A stretch of 64,000 bases of DNA from Chionis minor (Eukaryota; Chordata; Aves; Charadriiformes; Chionididae): contig VZSF01003934.1 in assembly GCA_013398295.1 (NCBI GenBank), forward strand, positions 310,001 through 374,000, written 5' to 3'. Of this stretch, positions 28,150 through 38,500 are shown piece after piece; position 1 is the stretch's first letter, and the number at the start of each line of letters is the position of its first letter. Made by a program: the position numbers and the translations under genes. The notes beneath the pieces are model-generated. The model saw only the letters and a program-made list of their open reading frames with translations. It was not told the DNA's origin and ran no database searches.

Positions 28150-28900
28150 NNNNNNNNNNNNNNNNNNNNNNNNNNNNNNNNNNNNNNNNNNNNNNNNNNN
28201 NNNNNNNNNNNNNNNNNNNNNNNNNNNNNNNNNNNNNNNNNNNNNNNNNNNNNNNNNNNNNNNNNNNNNNNNNNNNNNNNNNNNNNNNNNNNNNNNNNNN
28301 NNNNNNNNNNNNNNNNNNNNNNNNNNNNNNNNNNNNNNNNNNNNNNNNNNNNNNNNNNNNNNNNNNNNNNNNNNNNNNNNNNNNNNNNNNNNNNNNNNNN
28401 NNNNNNNNNNNNNNNNNNNNNNNNNNNNNNNNNNNNNNNNNNNNNNNNNNNNNNNNNNNNNNNNNNNNNNNNNNNNNNNNNNNNNNNNNNNNNNNNNNNN
28501 NNNNNNNNNNNNNNNNNNNNNNNNNNNNNNNNNNNNNNNNNNNNNNNNNNNNNNNNNNNNNNNNNNNNNNNNNNNNNNNNNNNNNNNNNNNNNNNNNNNN
28601 NNNNNNNNNNNNNNNNNNNNNNNNNNNNNNNNNNNNNNNNNNNNNNNNNNNNNNNNNNNNNNNNNNNNNNNNNNNNNNNNNNNNNNNNNNNNNNNNNNNN
28701 NNNNNNNNNNNNNNNNNNNNNNNNNNNNNNNNNNNNNNNNNNNNNNNNNNNNNNNNNNNNNNNNNNNNNNNNNNNNNNNNNNNNNNNNNNNNNNNNNNNN
28801 NNNNNNNNNNNNNNNNNNNNNNNNNNNNNNNNNNNNNNNNNNNNNNNNNNNNNNNNNNNNNNNNNNNNNNNNNNNNNNNNNNNNNNNNNNNNNNNNNNNN
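28150..28900. other. Assembly gap (751 N)
   Basis: A run of undetermined bases between a CpG island on the left and a GC-rich minisatellite on the right. Its true length is unknown. Every long open frame reported across it is an artefact of reading N as coding. Confidence 0.99.
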
Positions 28901-29450
28901 CGCACTGCCTCACACACACCCCCCTCACACCTGCGCTCCCTCATGGCCTCACACCCCACGCTCCCGTCCTACACACACACCTCACACACAGCCGCTTCAC
29001 ACCCACGGTCCCTCACACACACCCCGCACTCCTGCCCTACACACACACCTCACATGCACCCCCCTCACACCCCGCACTGCCTCATACGCACCCCCCTCAC
29101 ACCCACACCCGCCTCACACCCACGCTCCCTCATCAGCTCACACCCCACACTCCCGCCCTACACACACACACTCACACAACCGCCACACACCCACGGTCCC
29201 TCACAAATACCCTGCACTCCCGCCCTACACACACACCTCACACACACCCCCCTCACACCCGCGCTCCCTCACACACACACCCCCCTCACACTCCGCACTG
29301 CCTCACACACACACCCACCTCACACCCACGACCCCTCCTCGCCTCACCCCACGCACACCCCGCACTCCCTCGCCTGCCCTACACACACACACGACACACA
29401 CACCAGAGAATTGCACCCAAACCTACAGCCCCCCCCCCTCTGCACAACAC
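28901..29450. repeat. GC-rich CA-type minisatellite with higher-order period near 189 bp
   Basis: The tract is built from short words such as CCTCACAC, ACACACACC, CGCACTGCC and GCTCCCTCA. Longer composite words recur: GCTCCCTCAT starts at 28935 and 29124 (189 bp apart), and ACGGTCCCTCACA starts at 29005 and 29193 (188 bp). Spacing becomes irregular beyond about 29260. All three + frames stay open because the words lack stop codons, giving a His/Thr/Pro-rich artefact. The minus strand is strongly G-rich. The array probably continues into the gap on its left. Confidence 0.9.
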
Positions 29451-29932
29451 TGAGGGTGAGACACACAAACACGACCTGTGCACAGAATACGCACACCAGA
29501 ATATACACAAATATGCAGAAATAAGGTCCCACAGACTTCCATGCCAACAGAGAATATATATGATAAACGTGTGTTTCATTGCTGTGAATCAAAAATATGG
29601 AGTTTTTTTAAGTTAGTTGTAACTGCTTGTGCAAAGTGAGTGCGAGGCGTAAGTGTGGGGGCTAACGGGGTAAATTGCACCCAAAACCAGACCCAGTCCT
29701 GAAAGTCAGTGCTGCTCCCACTGACTTCCAAAAAGCTAATTTGATTCCTACTGGTGGAGATTCTCCCAGATACCTTCATTACACCATAAGAAAGCTGCCA
29801 GGCTTTCCTCAAACTACCAATACTTATTTATTTATTTTGAATTTAAAAAAAAAAAAGGTTCAAGAGGAAATTTTAAAAATGGTAATCATGTGAACTTTTA
29901 AGTGACATAAGGACAGAGACACTTATCTAATA
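29450..29932. other. Unassigned sequence right of the minisatellite
   Basis: Ordinary AT-rich DNA with an A12 run at 29845-29856. No gene or repeat family recognised. Confidence 0.7.
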
Positions 29933-30010
29933 ATAGAATCATTTAGGTTGGAAAGGACCTGTAAGATCACTGAGTCCAGCCATTAACGTAACACTGCCAA
30001 GTCTTTAGCA
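29933..30010 (-). mobile_element. CR1 LINE 3' end (reverse orientation)
   Basis: It opens with ATAGAATCATTTAGGTTGGA, then AAGGACCTGTAAGATCA and GAGTCCAGCCATTAA, then ACACTGCCAAGTC. This is the antisense of the CR1 3' UTR, so the element's 3' end points left. It is a short 5'-truncated copy. Confidence 0.88.
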
Positions 30011-33000
30011 CAAATAACGTAATAAATCATCATCTTCCTCAGGCTAAAACAAAATGCCTCTTTGGGTATTTTAACTTAACAGTGGCTTTTTTTTCTGTCT
30101 TGACTGATCTCCTTTATTCTAGCCGTTAAGTTTTCTGTTCAGGAGAAAATGATGGCAGTCCAACATACACAATTGTCATCTTGAAGTCTGATTTAAGCTT
30201 CATGGATATCATGTTACATGAAATGAAAAAGCAGCTCTTCGGTCAAGACAGTTGCAGCAGGCTGCAGGTCTGCAATATAAACAAAACATCTAAGGCGTTT
30301 TCAGTCCTAGGTGTGGAAATTGCCTTTATCAAGTAACAATAATATATTACTTTGCCACGTCTCCTTATGATGTGGCCTTGGGTCAAGGTGCACGATGTAC
30401 ACCTTCACAAACATGACTCTCGTGATGCGTTGCAATACCGCTTTCTGCAACCTCCTCAGTGGGAAATGTTTCCTTCACTCCAAGTCAGCCTGAAACACGA
30501 TTGCTCAAAATGGGAAGAAAATTGTGGGAAAGCTCTCGTCTCCCTAAATGTAAGGGGTCTGAGGGAAAAGCACTGAGGGGAAGGGACTAGCAAGGGATAA
30601 TTCTGGATTTTGTGCAGATCTCAGCTGAACTGAGGGAGATGGAAGAGCGCCACAGCGCAGGCCTGAGACAACGACAGGGAGGGAAGCAAAATCAGGAGGT
30701 CAGATTTGCTGGTTTTCTTTCAAGTTGTTTATGTTTAATGCTTTGTTTTCTTCTGAAAATCACCGCGGCATTTTCATTTATTTAGTCAGTCTGTCTCCAG
30801 TTGATGTCTTTTTAAAAATCAGCAAACGTTTTTTCTGTTTGGGGCAAGTGGGATGACTCTTCTGAAAGATCCTAATGGTTTAAATAACAATACACTCTGC
30901 TAGGAAAAATCAGCATCCCCAAAGCTACGCCCCCACCCTGTGGCTGAATGAGAAAGTTCTTAGTTTTAAAGTTGTTAATTTCTTAACTCTGTCTCCTGTG
31001 TTTGCCTTAAAAATCTTACAATAATTTCATTTCCATAGTACATGCTGAGATAGGAGACCATCGCAGAATCCGTAGGATGTTATCTGAGCAATGTCTGAAG
31101 TTCTGTGGTGTGTGTGACTTTTGGTTGACATTGTGTACGAGCTACATTGCTTCAAAATACTTTTCCAGCCTTACTGTCAGCGTTAAAATCATTACTATGT
31201 AAGGATTTTTAAAAGAATGCTACTTGTGAGTGGAAAGATTAAAATTTTAAGAAAGAAGTTTACACTAAAATTAAAGGGAGATTTTTCACTCCTTTTAGAA
31301 ATGGTTTTCTTTTAGCTATAGGAAAATTTATTTTGGTAAAGTCCACGTTATCTCAGACATACACATAATCCTTCCTTTAATATTGATATTTTATTAGTTG
31401 CTAGCATGGCTTTTCATTTTAAAGACAAAAATCTGTAATTAGCTAGCAAGCTGTTTTATTTTTTAAAGGGATATTGTGTGTTAACTGAATAAAACTTCAA
31501 CTGAATATATGTTCCTTCTAGCTTGTTTTCTTCTTGCTTCTTTTTCATTTTTTTATATTTTTAAAAAAGAAGTAGTTTACAGCTACTGTTCAGTTTTGAA
31601 GAGAATATTTTTTTCAAGTGAGCACTTCAAAAGCAAATAAAAAATGCTGCTACTTTGTAAAACAGTCAGGGAATCAATTGTCAGGAGGCTGACATATCAA
31701 TTACCATGAAATTCACCATCTTTCGTGAAGATGTAATTAATTTACATGTGCTTGTAAGTTGTTTGGAGCTGTTGTATTTGTACATTGTCTACCACAGTAG
31801 CACCAAGGTGGCAAGGTCTCTACGTGGTATCACAACACCAAAGAAAATAATCATCAATTACATGTTTGGCTGCATACTGGCTGCATTCACTCTTGTAGGA
31901 GAAAATGCTATTCACTCTTGGCCTGCTGAAGGCTGTAGGAAAGCTCCCAGAAAGTTGTGTGGGATGTGATTGGGACCCTATTTGCTGTAGGATGATTTAG
32001 AAATCCAGGGATTGTAGAATTTGTTAGTTTATACTGATGTACCCTTTAGCCTCAGCAAGGAAGATCTGATAAACCACCCACCTGCCTCTTCCCCACTGTT
32101 TTTTATTAATTCTCCTTTAGCCATTGTTATTCCTTTCTGAAGGGAGTATCTGTTCATCAGGCTTCCCAAAAGCATACTGAAGTTCTGAAGTTTGCTGAAG
32201 TTAGCAGATGTTCTTTCTGCTACCCTTAGGAAATTTTGAATCAAATCTCTATTTCTGGCTTATCAAAAAATTGCCACTCGTGCTTAGTTTCAAAGTGACT
32301 TGATGGCAAAGGCAGATGCTCAAGTGCATTACATGTTTTGCATGACCCTTTGTCTGTGCGCATATTGTATATATGATTTAGACGAACCAATCCCATACAT
32401 TTATTTATTTTTCTTGTGGTGCTAAATAAACTCCAGCCTCACATGCTTTGATTATGAAAATGTTTATACAGCTTCTCAGTGGAATTTAGTACACCACAAC
32501 TTCACAGTTTATTGAACCTCTGTGTGGTGAAAAGCACATGGACAATAAAAAGTGCGGGGTAGAGTGTGCATCTAAGAGACAAGGTGTCTGAACGTTACTT
32601 TTCTGTATTGCTCTCCACGAGATCTTTGTGTGTATGTTCTCACTGTTGTGTTAAAAGAGACGCTAGATTATAAGGTCCTGTGTGTTAGTGTTCAAGGTGG
32701 TTTGTCTGGATCTCGTGGTGAGTATGGGACAGTCCATGTATGGCAAGCTAACTTTAAGAGAAGCTTAAAGCTGGGAGTGAGCTTTGTGTGGAGCTGCATA
32801 TGATCTAGTAAGTGCTGCAGAAAAGCAGGCAGCACAGAGCTATTGCTCATGTGATCACAGTTATACTGTTTCCAGAGCTGGTACATGATGTCCATGGAGC
32901 ACCCTAAATGTACTGTCTCGATTCAGCATTTACTAATCCACAGCCCATTTCACTGCGCAGTATATAAACGCCCAAGGACTGATGGGAAATACGTCAGTTG

Positions 33001-33114
33001 AAATGTGGTTCCCCGAAACAATTTTGGCACTCAAGCCCTGTGTATGATGTACCTGGCTTAAGGTAGTTTAAGGGTTTCCTGAGCTAGAGGTTATATCTGG
33101 ACCATTGTTTTTGA
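30011..33114. other. Intergenic sequence, nothing recognised
   Basis: AT-rich DNA with visible T excess on the + strand. Open frames are short (87 codons or fewer) and match nothing I know. Confidence 0.7.
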
Positions 33115-33369
33115 TAACCACCAATAGGCCTATTTCCCAGCGAATGTTCCTAAAGCCTTTTGCATGCATTTAAACTTTTGCCTTTCCCAGCATCCTTTAG
33201 CAACTAGTTCCACATTTAGTAATGTACTCTATGAAAAAAAATATTTCCTTTTGCTTTAGACCTGAGAATATACTTGATTGCACCTTAACTTTACTATTGT
33301 AAGAAATAGATCTTAATCACTATCCATGCTTTACTCACCATTTAAGATTTCGCAGACCTTTAGTATGTC
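33115..33369 (-). mobile_element. Ancient CR1 LINE, right-hand (5'-ward) or left segment interrupted by a younger insertion: part 1
   Basis: Blocks such as TTCCACATTTAG, a 'ctctatgaaaaaaaatatttccttttg' stretch at about 33228-33255 and GCAGACCTTTAGTATGTC follow, in order, the antisense of an old reptile/bird CR1 family. The match stops near 33369, where a younger forward CR1 begins. It resumes after that insertion ends, at about 34563. Diverged, with no open frame. Confidence 0.65.
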
Positions 33370-34515
33370 TGTCTGCCTAGACCTTAGCAAAGCCTTTGGC
33401 ACTGTTTCCCACAGCACAGTCCTGGAGAAACTGGCTGCTCATGGCTTGGACAGGAGTACTCTTCGCTGGGTTAAAAACTAGCTGGGTGACAGGGTCCAAA
33501 GAATTGTGGTGGAGTTAAATCTGTCTGGTCACAAGTGGTGTTCCCCGGGGCTAAGTATTTGGGCCAGTTCTGTTTAGTACCTTTATCACTGACCTTGACG
33601 AGGGGATCAAGTGCACCCTCAGTAAGTTTGCAGGTCACACCAAGGTGGGCAGGAGTGTTGATCTGCTTCAGGGTAGGAGGGCTCTACAGAGGGATCTGGA
33701 CAGGCTGGATCCTGTCCATTGGCTGAGGCCAATGGTAGGAGGTTCAACAAGGCCAAGTGCTGGGTCCTGCACTTGGGTCACAACAACTCCATGCAGTGCT
33801 TCAGGCTTGGGGAAGAGTGTCTGGAAAGCTGCCTGGTGGAAAAGGACCTGGGGGTGTTGGTCAGCAGCCAGCTGAATGTGAGCTGGGAGTGTGCCCAGGT
33901 GGCCAAGAAGGCCAATAGCATCCTGGCTTGTATTAGGAATAGTCTGGCAAGCAGGACTAGGGCAGTGATGGTCCCCTGTACGTGGCACTGGCCACACCTC
34001 GAGTACTGTGTTCAGTTTTGGGCCGCTCACTTTCAAAAGAAAGACATTGAGGTGCTGGAGCATGTCCAAGGAAGGGCAACAAGGCTGGTGAGCGGTCTGG
34101 AGCACAAGTCCTACAAGGAGCAGCTGAGGGAACTGGGGTTGTTCAGTCTGGAGAAAAGGAGACTCAAGGGAGACCTTCTTGCTCTCTACAACTCACTGAA
34201 AGGAGGTTGTAGCGAGGTGGGGGTCGGTCTCTTCTCCCAAGCAACAGGCTATAGGACCAGAGGAAATGGCTTCAAGTTGCTCCAGGGGAGGTTTAGATTG
34301 GATATTAGGAAAAATTTCTTCACCGAAAGGGTTGTCAAGCATTGGAACAGGCTGCCCAGGGAAGTGGTTGAGTCACCATCCCTGGAAGTATTTAAAAGAC
34401 GGGTAGGTGTGCTTAGGGACATGGTTTAGTGGTGGACGTGGCAGTGCTAGGTTAACAGTTGGACTTGATGATCTTAAAGCTCTTTTCCAACCTAAATAAT
34501 TCTATGATTCTGTGA
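33370..34515 (+). mobile_element. CR1 LINE, 5'-truncated, with 3' end intact (forward orientation)
   Basis: About 1.15 kb. It starts within the reverse-transcriptase region of ORF2, runs through the C-terminal part of ORF2 to a stop at 34427-34429, then a short 3' UTR (GGACTTGATGATCTTAAAGC, TTTTCCAACCTAAATAATTC), and ends in ATTCTATG/ATTCTGTG units. CR1 copies move by target-primed reverse transcription and are usually 5'-truncated like this one. It sits inside an older CR1 in the opposite orientation, so it is the later insertion. Its low divergence relative to the surrounding copy fits a bird-lineage CR1 subfamily. Confidence 0.93.
33371..34429 (+). pseudogene. CR1 ORF2 (reverse transcriptase) remnant, inactive
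   Basis: Three frame segments can be followed. From 33371 the frame reads VCLDLSKAFGTVSH, the RT motif A region, where the usual KAFD has become KAFG. An in-frame TAG lies at 33479-33481. By 33627 the frame has shifted and the catalytic FADD box reads FAGH (33627-33638), so both catalytic aspartates are lost. A second shift near 33716-33725 returns to the first frame, which stays open to the TAG at 34427. The last segment of 236 codons contains the recognisable CR1 C terminus (for example [19 protein letters not shown]). In life this protein reverse-transcribes CR1 RNA at the insertion site; this copy cannot. No endonuclease domain is present because of 5' truncation. Confidence 0.9.
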
Positions 34516-34520
34516 TTCTA

Positions 34521-34880
34521 CATTTCACCTCAGTGGTGTCCACATCAAGTAAAAATGCCTTCATCTGTTAGACTCTTCTCATATTGAAGACATTTTATAT
34601 GGTTGACCATCTTTATTACTCTTCTTTGTACCTATAGCAGTTCTACTACATCCTTTTAGAGATGTTGGTAATGGATTTCTGCAATACATTAAAGATGTTC
34701 AGGGGTACCATGATGTTCTGTGTGCTACATATAGGTTCTAAAATGGTGCTTGCTTTTATGGCGGCTGCTGAGCAGAGAATAAACCCTGGCTCCAGGAACT
34801 GTTTAGAGAATGGCAGTAGCTAATTTAAAACCCGTCACTGTATCTGTAGATATGCAGAGTAATTCTAGGAACTTCAGTCA
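34521..34880 (-). mobile_element. Ancient CR1 LINE interrupted by a younger insertion: part 2
   Basis: After the younger copy ends, sequence from about 34563 continues the antisense of the old CR1: TTAGACTCTTCTC, a TTATTACTCTTCTTTGTACC block, TACTACATCCTTTTAGAGATG, GCAATACATTAAAGATGTTC, GGGGTACCATG, then GCTTGCTTTTATGG and GTAGCTAATTTAAAACCC. The order matches one continuous element broken at about 33369. About 40 bases (34521-34562) next to the junction do not fit either element clearly. Confidence 0.65.
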
Positions 34881-35399
34881 AAATAATGTAGTTAATAGAG
34901 ATTTCCATCAGTTTAATTGAAATCAGATTCTGGCCTGTGTGTAGTGGACATGAATCGCCTTTCACCTACCCCTATATAATTCATTGCAGCTTACTGATTT
35001 CACTAAAGCCACTCCTGATTTATTCTAGCTAAGAATTAATCCCTTTGATTTCTGCAAATGATTTATCTTCAAGGAAGATATATAGAGGTAGTTTGCAGTG
35101 AGCTTTGCAGAAATAATTTCTCAGGTTCTCACTCTCCAGGAACCTAGAGTGCCAGTGGAGCATTTGCATTTCCTTTTTAAACATCAGCATAAAAATAATA
35201 TAAGAATAAAATCGCTCAGGTAGCTTGACTGCAGAGTGACTTGGAACAAATAGAGAGAGGCTTAGAGAGAGCATTGAGAACAAAGAAACAGAACTGCTAG
35301 GCAGGGCTGGGTGGAATTCTCTTTGATTAGAGAATAATATTGTACACACATTCAGTTAAACTCGGAAAGCACTTAATTAGACTCACGGTGTGTGGCAGA

Positions 35400-35530
35400 A
35401 GGAGGTAAGTATTATTATGTCCATTTGAAAATGGGGAACCTGAGATACAGACAGCTGAAGTGGCTGCCCAAGAACACAGTGTCAATATGTACAAAACTGG
35501 AATTCAGGAATTCACGGTGCTTGGCTTTGA
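35400..35530 (-). mobile_element. MIR-like SINE remnant (reverse orientation)
   Basis: The core runs GGAGGTAAGTATTATTATG, then TCCATTTGAAAATGGGGAACC, GAGATACAGACAG, and GGCTGCCCAAGAACACAG. That is the reverse complement of the MIR core in the expected order. A GGAATTCAGGAATTC block near 35500 fits the more 5' MIR region. Confidence 0.75.
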
Positions 35531-38500
35531 CTTACAGACCCCACTCCAAGGGGCCCCCATGATGTCACACAAGTTTCCAGTCAGAAACTCAGATTTTAAC
35601 CATAGTGACAGTTATTCAGGCCACATGGGAGTGTGAGCAGTGCCTGAAGCCTGTGCTTCCCTTGGCATCCCCATGTATTTTTGATATACTTGATAGCTCT
35701 AATATCCTAGAGAAAACTGAAGGTTAACAGAACTTCATGACAAAAAGGTTTCAGGATTGGAGAAGAAAGGGGGAGATACTATAAACTATGTCATGGGACC
35801 TGCACACAATATTTTGTAAAATGTTATATCCCAGTTTCACTTAGCAGAGGGACAGCACTATGAGAATGGACACTTGTTTCCATCATAAGGTCAGGAGAGA
35901 TGGACAAAAATTTTTGAACATAGTCCTGGTATTAAACTCACTAACTAATTGGAAATGCAGCCTATTTCCATTTCATAGGCTTCAGTGAGCTTTGTATCAA
36001 ATCCTAAATGCATATAATTGAGGAAGAAGCATGTCTCATTTCATACGTTCTATAATCAAGTCAAGACATCCCGTTTTTGAAGACGCTCTGGGAGAAGGTT
36101 GTATTTGTTATTATTCACTTCTCTGATACCTTTTTTCTTTCCACTGCCTGATTCACCTCTTTTATTATATTTCCCCTCTTTTGCTCTTCCTCAATCATAC
36201 CCACCTACTTAAAACTAATCACGTACTAAAAAGTGCATAATTAGATTTTCATGATGCTCTTTCCTGACATAATTTTTTGATTATATAATTAAGGGCTCTC
36301 ATTGGGCTCTTGAACTGAGAGAACATTTTTGGTTTAATTAATCAAAAGGTCTTGCTCAATTCAGGGTATTTTTAAGCAGTTTTGGTTTTAAGTAATGTGC
36401 TGAAAGCATTTCTATTATTCCTGACATATAATGTTACGTGATATGCTCTTTACCCTCTAAAGTCAACAATAGAGAAACATTGTCTTGACAGCAGCTTTAG
36501 GTACTTTTATCTAAAGCATCAGAACTAGGGGTGGGGAAAACATGTATCAAACTTCAATATGCTTGAAGTAGGGTGATTTTTTTCTATTTTGCAAATTGGA
36601 AGTTTGCCAGAGTTTGAGGAAAGAGTCAGTTAAAGCGGGGTTGTTCCAAGTGATTTTTTTCCCATATGAGACCATTTTCCAGTTTGCAATTCCTTACATT
36701 TTTTGCTGACAAATTGCCATTCTTATGAAATTTATTGTTTTGAGGAAGTAGTAAAAGAGGCTGCTGGAAGTTTTGCAGATAGTATTGCAAATCAGTTATT
36801 TGCCCTGAGCTAATGCAACCAAGCAAAAGTCACTTATTGCATTTTTTTCTCTGTAAGTACATCAAGAATAAATAGCACAAATGATTGTGCTTGTTTTTAT
36901 TTATAAATTTCTTCTTCCTAACTGTATGCATGTTATTTTCAACCATCAGTACATCTTAGAGGAAAAGCCACCTACCTTTGTGTCAGCACAACCAATGCGT
37001 ATAAAAAAAGTAACGAAGAGGTGGAGATGAGAATTATGCAGCCACTTCTAAACTCGTGTGGTTTTCATAACTAGAGCTGGAAAAAGTCTCACTTATGGAA
37101 CAGAGATTTGAAGATCAGAGAAAAAAATTGTATTAAATGGATGCTATCCAGCAGACATCCATCCATCCGCTCATCTTTTCTCCAGTTTTATTCTCTGCTT
37201 TTTCCTATGTAGCTCGGTGGTTTTGAAGATGCAGATCTTGATTTTGGGGGTTAGGGATTGGCAATAGTTGAGCAATCTGTCATCTGCTAGCTTTCAGCTG
37301 CAATGTGTGCTTAAGAGATTTGATTTGATGGATCATTCACCTCTTAAGTTCAGATCACGCTTAAGTGATTGCCTCCGTTGGGGCCTACGCCCCATGCCGG
37401 TGTAAGGGAAGGGAGCAAGACATCATATAACATGCTGCTGCATCAGCTGCTTCTTTGACACTCAGTGCTCCAAATGTATTTGAACAGAGATGTAATTTCT
37501 GGGTTTTATTGTCTGCACCTGCAATTTTGGTCAGATAGAAAACATCTTTTCCTTCTTTTTTTTTAATACTGCAGGACATCAATAACCTGATATATGTTTG
37601 TGAAATGATGTGTGAACACTTCTCCACTAAATACTAAGAGTAAGGGGAGTCTGTATTTGATAAACTAAAGACCTTTTACTAGGGATGAGCTGAGCCAGTT
37701 AGGTATCACATTAGCACAAAATACGATAGCTTTGTCATAATACATAACTTTGCCATTTACAGTCTCCCTGGCCATCTGGTATTCAGGGTAAAATCTCTCT
37801 CCGTTGTTACTGTAGTACACCCATTTTATATCCATAGGGCTGAATTAATGTAACTGGGAAAAGTTTAGTCCTGTATGTAGCTTAGACTGTGGTTTTATGC
37901 TTGGACTTGAGTCAATCTAAGTGTGAGCTATCCTTTTTCCCCTTCCTACATTGCTGCCTGTTTTCACCACCTCCTTTGTGACTCTGTGGTGAGCGGGATC
38001 AGGAACTGATCAGCTGATTCAGCTGAAAATTAACCGGAAGGCAAACAAACAAAAGGTTCTTTTTCAGTCAGATTTGCTCCCTGACTGTGTCAGTGTGCAA
38101 CCCCCGAGAGCTACTGCTGGCGTGAGAGGAGGCGTAAGGTCTTGTGGTGTGGGCAGGGCTGGGAGAAGGATGGGACTGCCTCCTTTGGCAGTAACTCACA
38201 TGCAGATCAGCTTAAGGCCATTTATGAAACTGTAGCCTTACACTGCTGCGTGCATCAATGCCGGATGCAGTCCATGGAATTATAGCCACTTATATAAGGT
38301 TAGTGCACAGGCTGCGAGATCACAGTGTAGGAGTAGAAAGACATTCTGGGAAGTCATCACCTATCTCTAACAGAATACCAATTGACCAGTCGCACTAGAG
38401 AATGGGAATCAGACTTTTTTTGCCTTATGGATATTGTCAAAGGGAGCTATTTTTTTTCCTCGTGCTGATTTTGTGCAGCAACATTAAAAGTAGGTGTAGC

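Noticed and set aside
27832..29616. Very long open frames on both strands across 28 to 29.6 kb
   Set aside because: They are open only because N runs are read as coding and because the CA-type minisatellite lacks stop codons. The visible peptide is low-complexity His/Thr/Pro.
33668..34105. A 145-codon minus-strand frame
   Set aside because: It is the antisense shadow of the CR1 ORF2 remnant.
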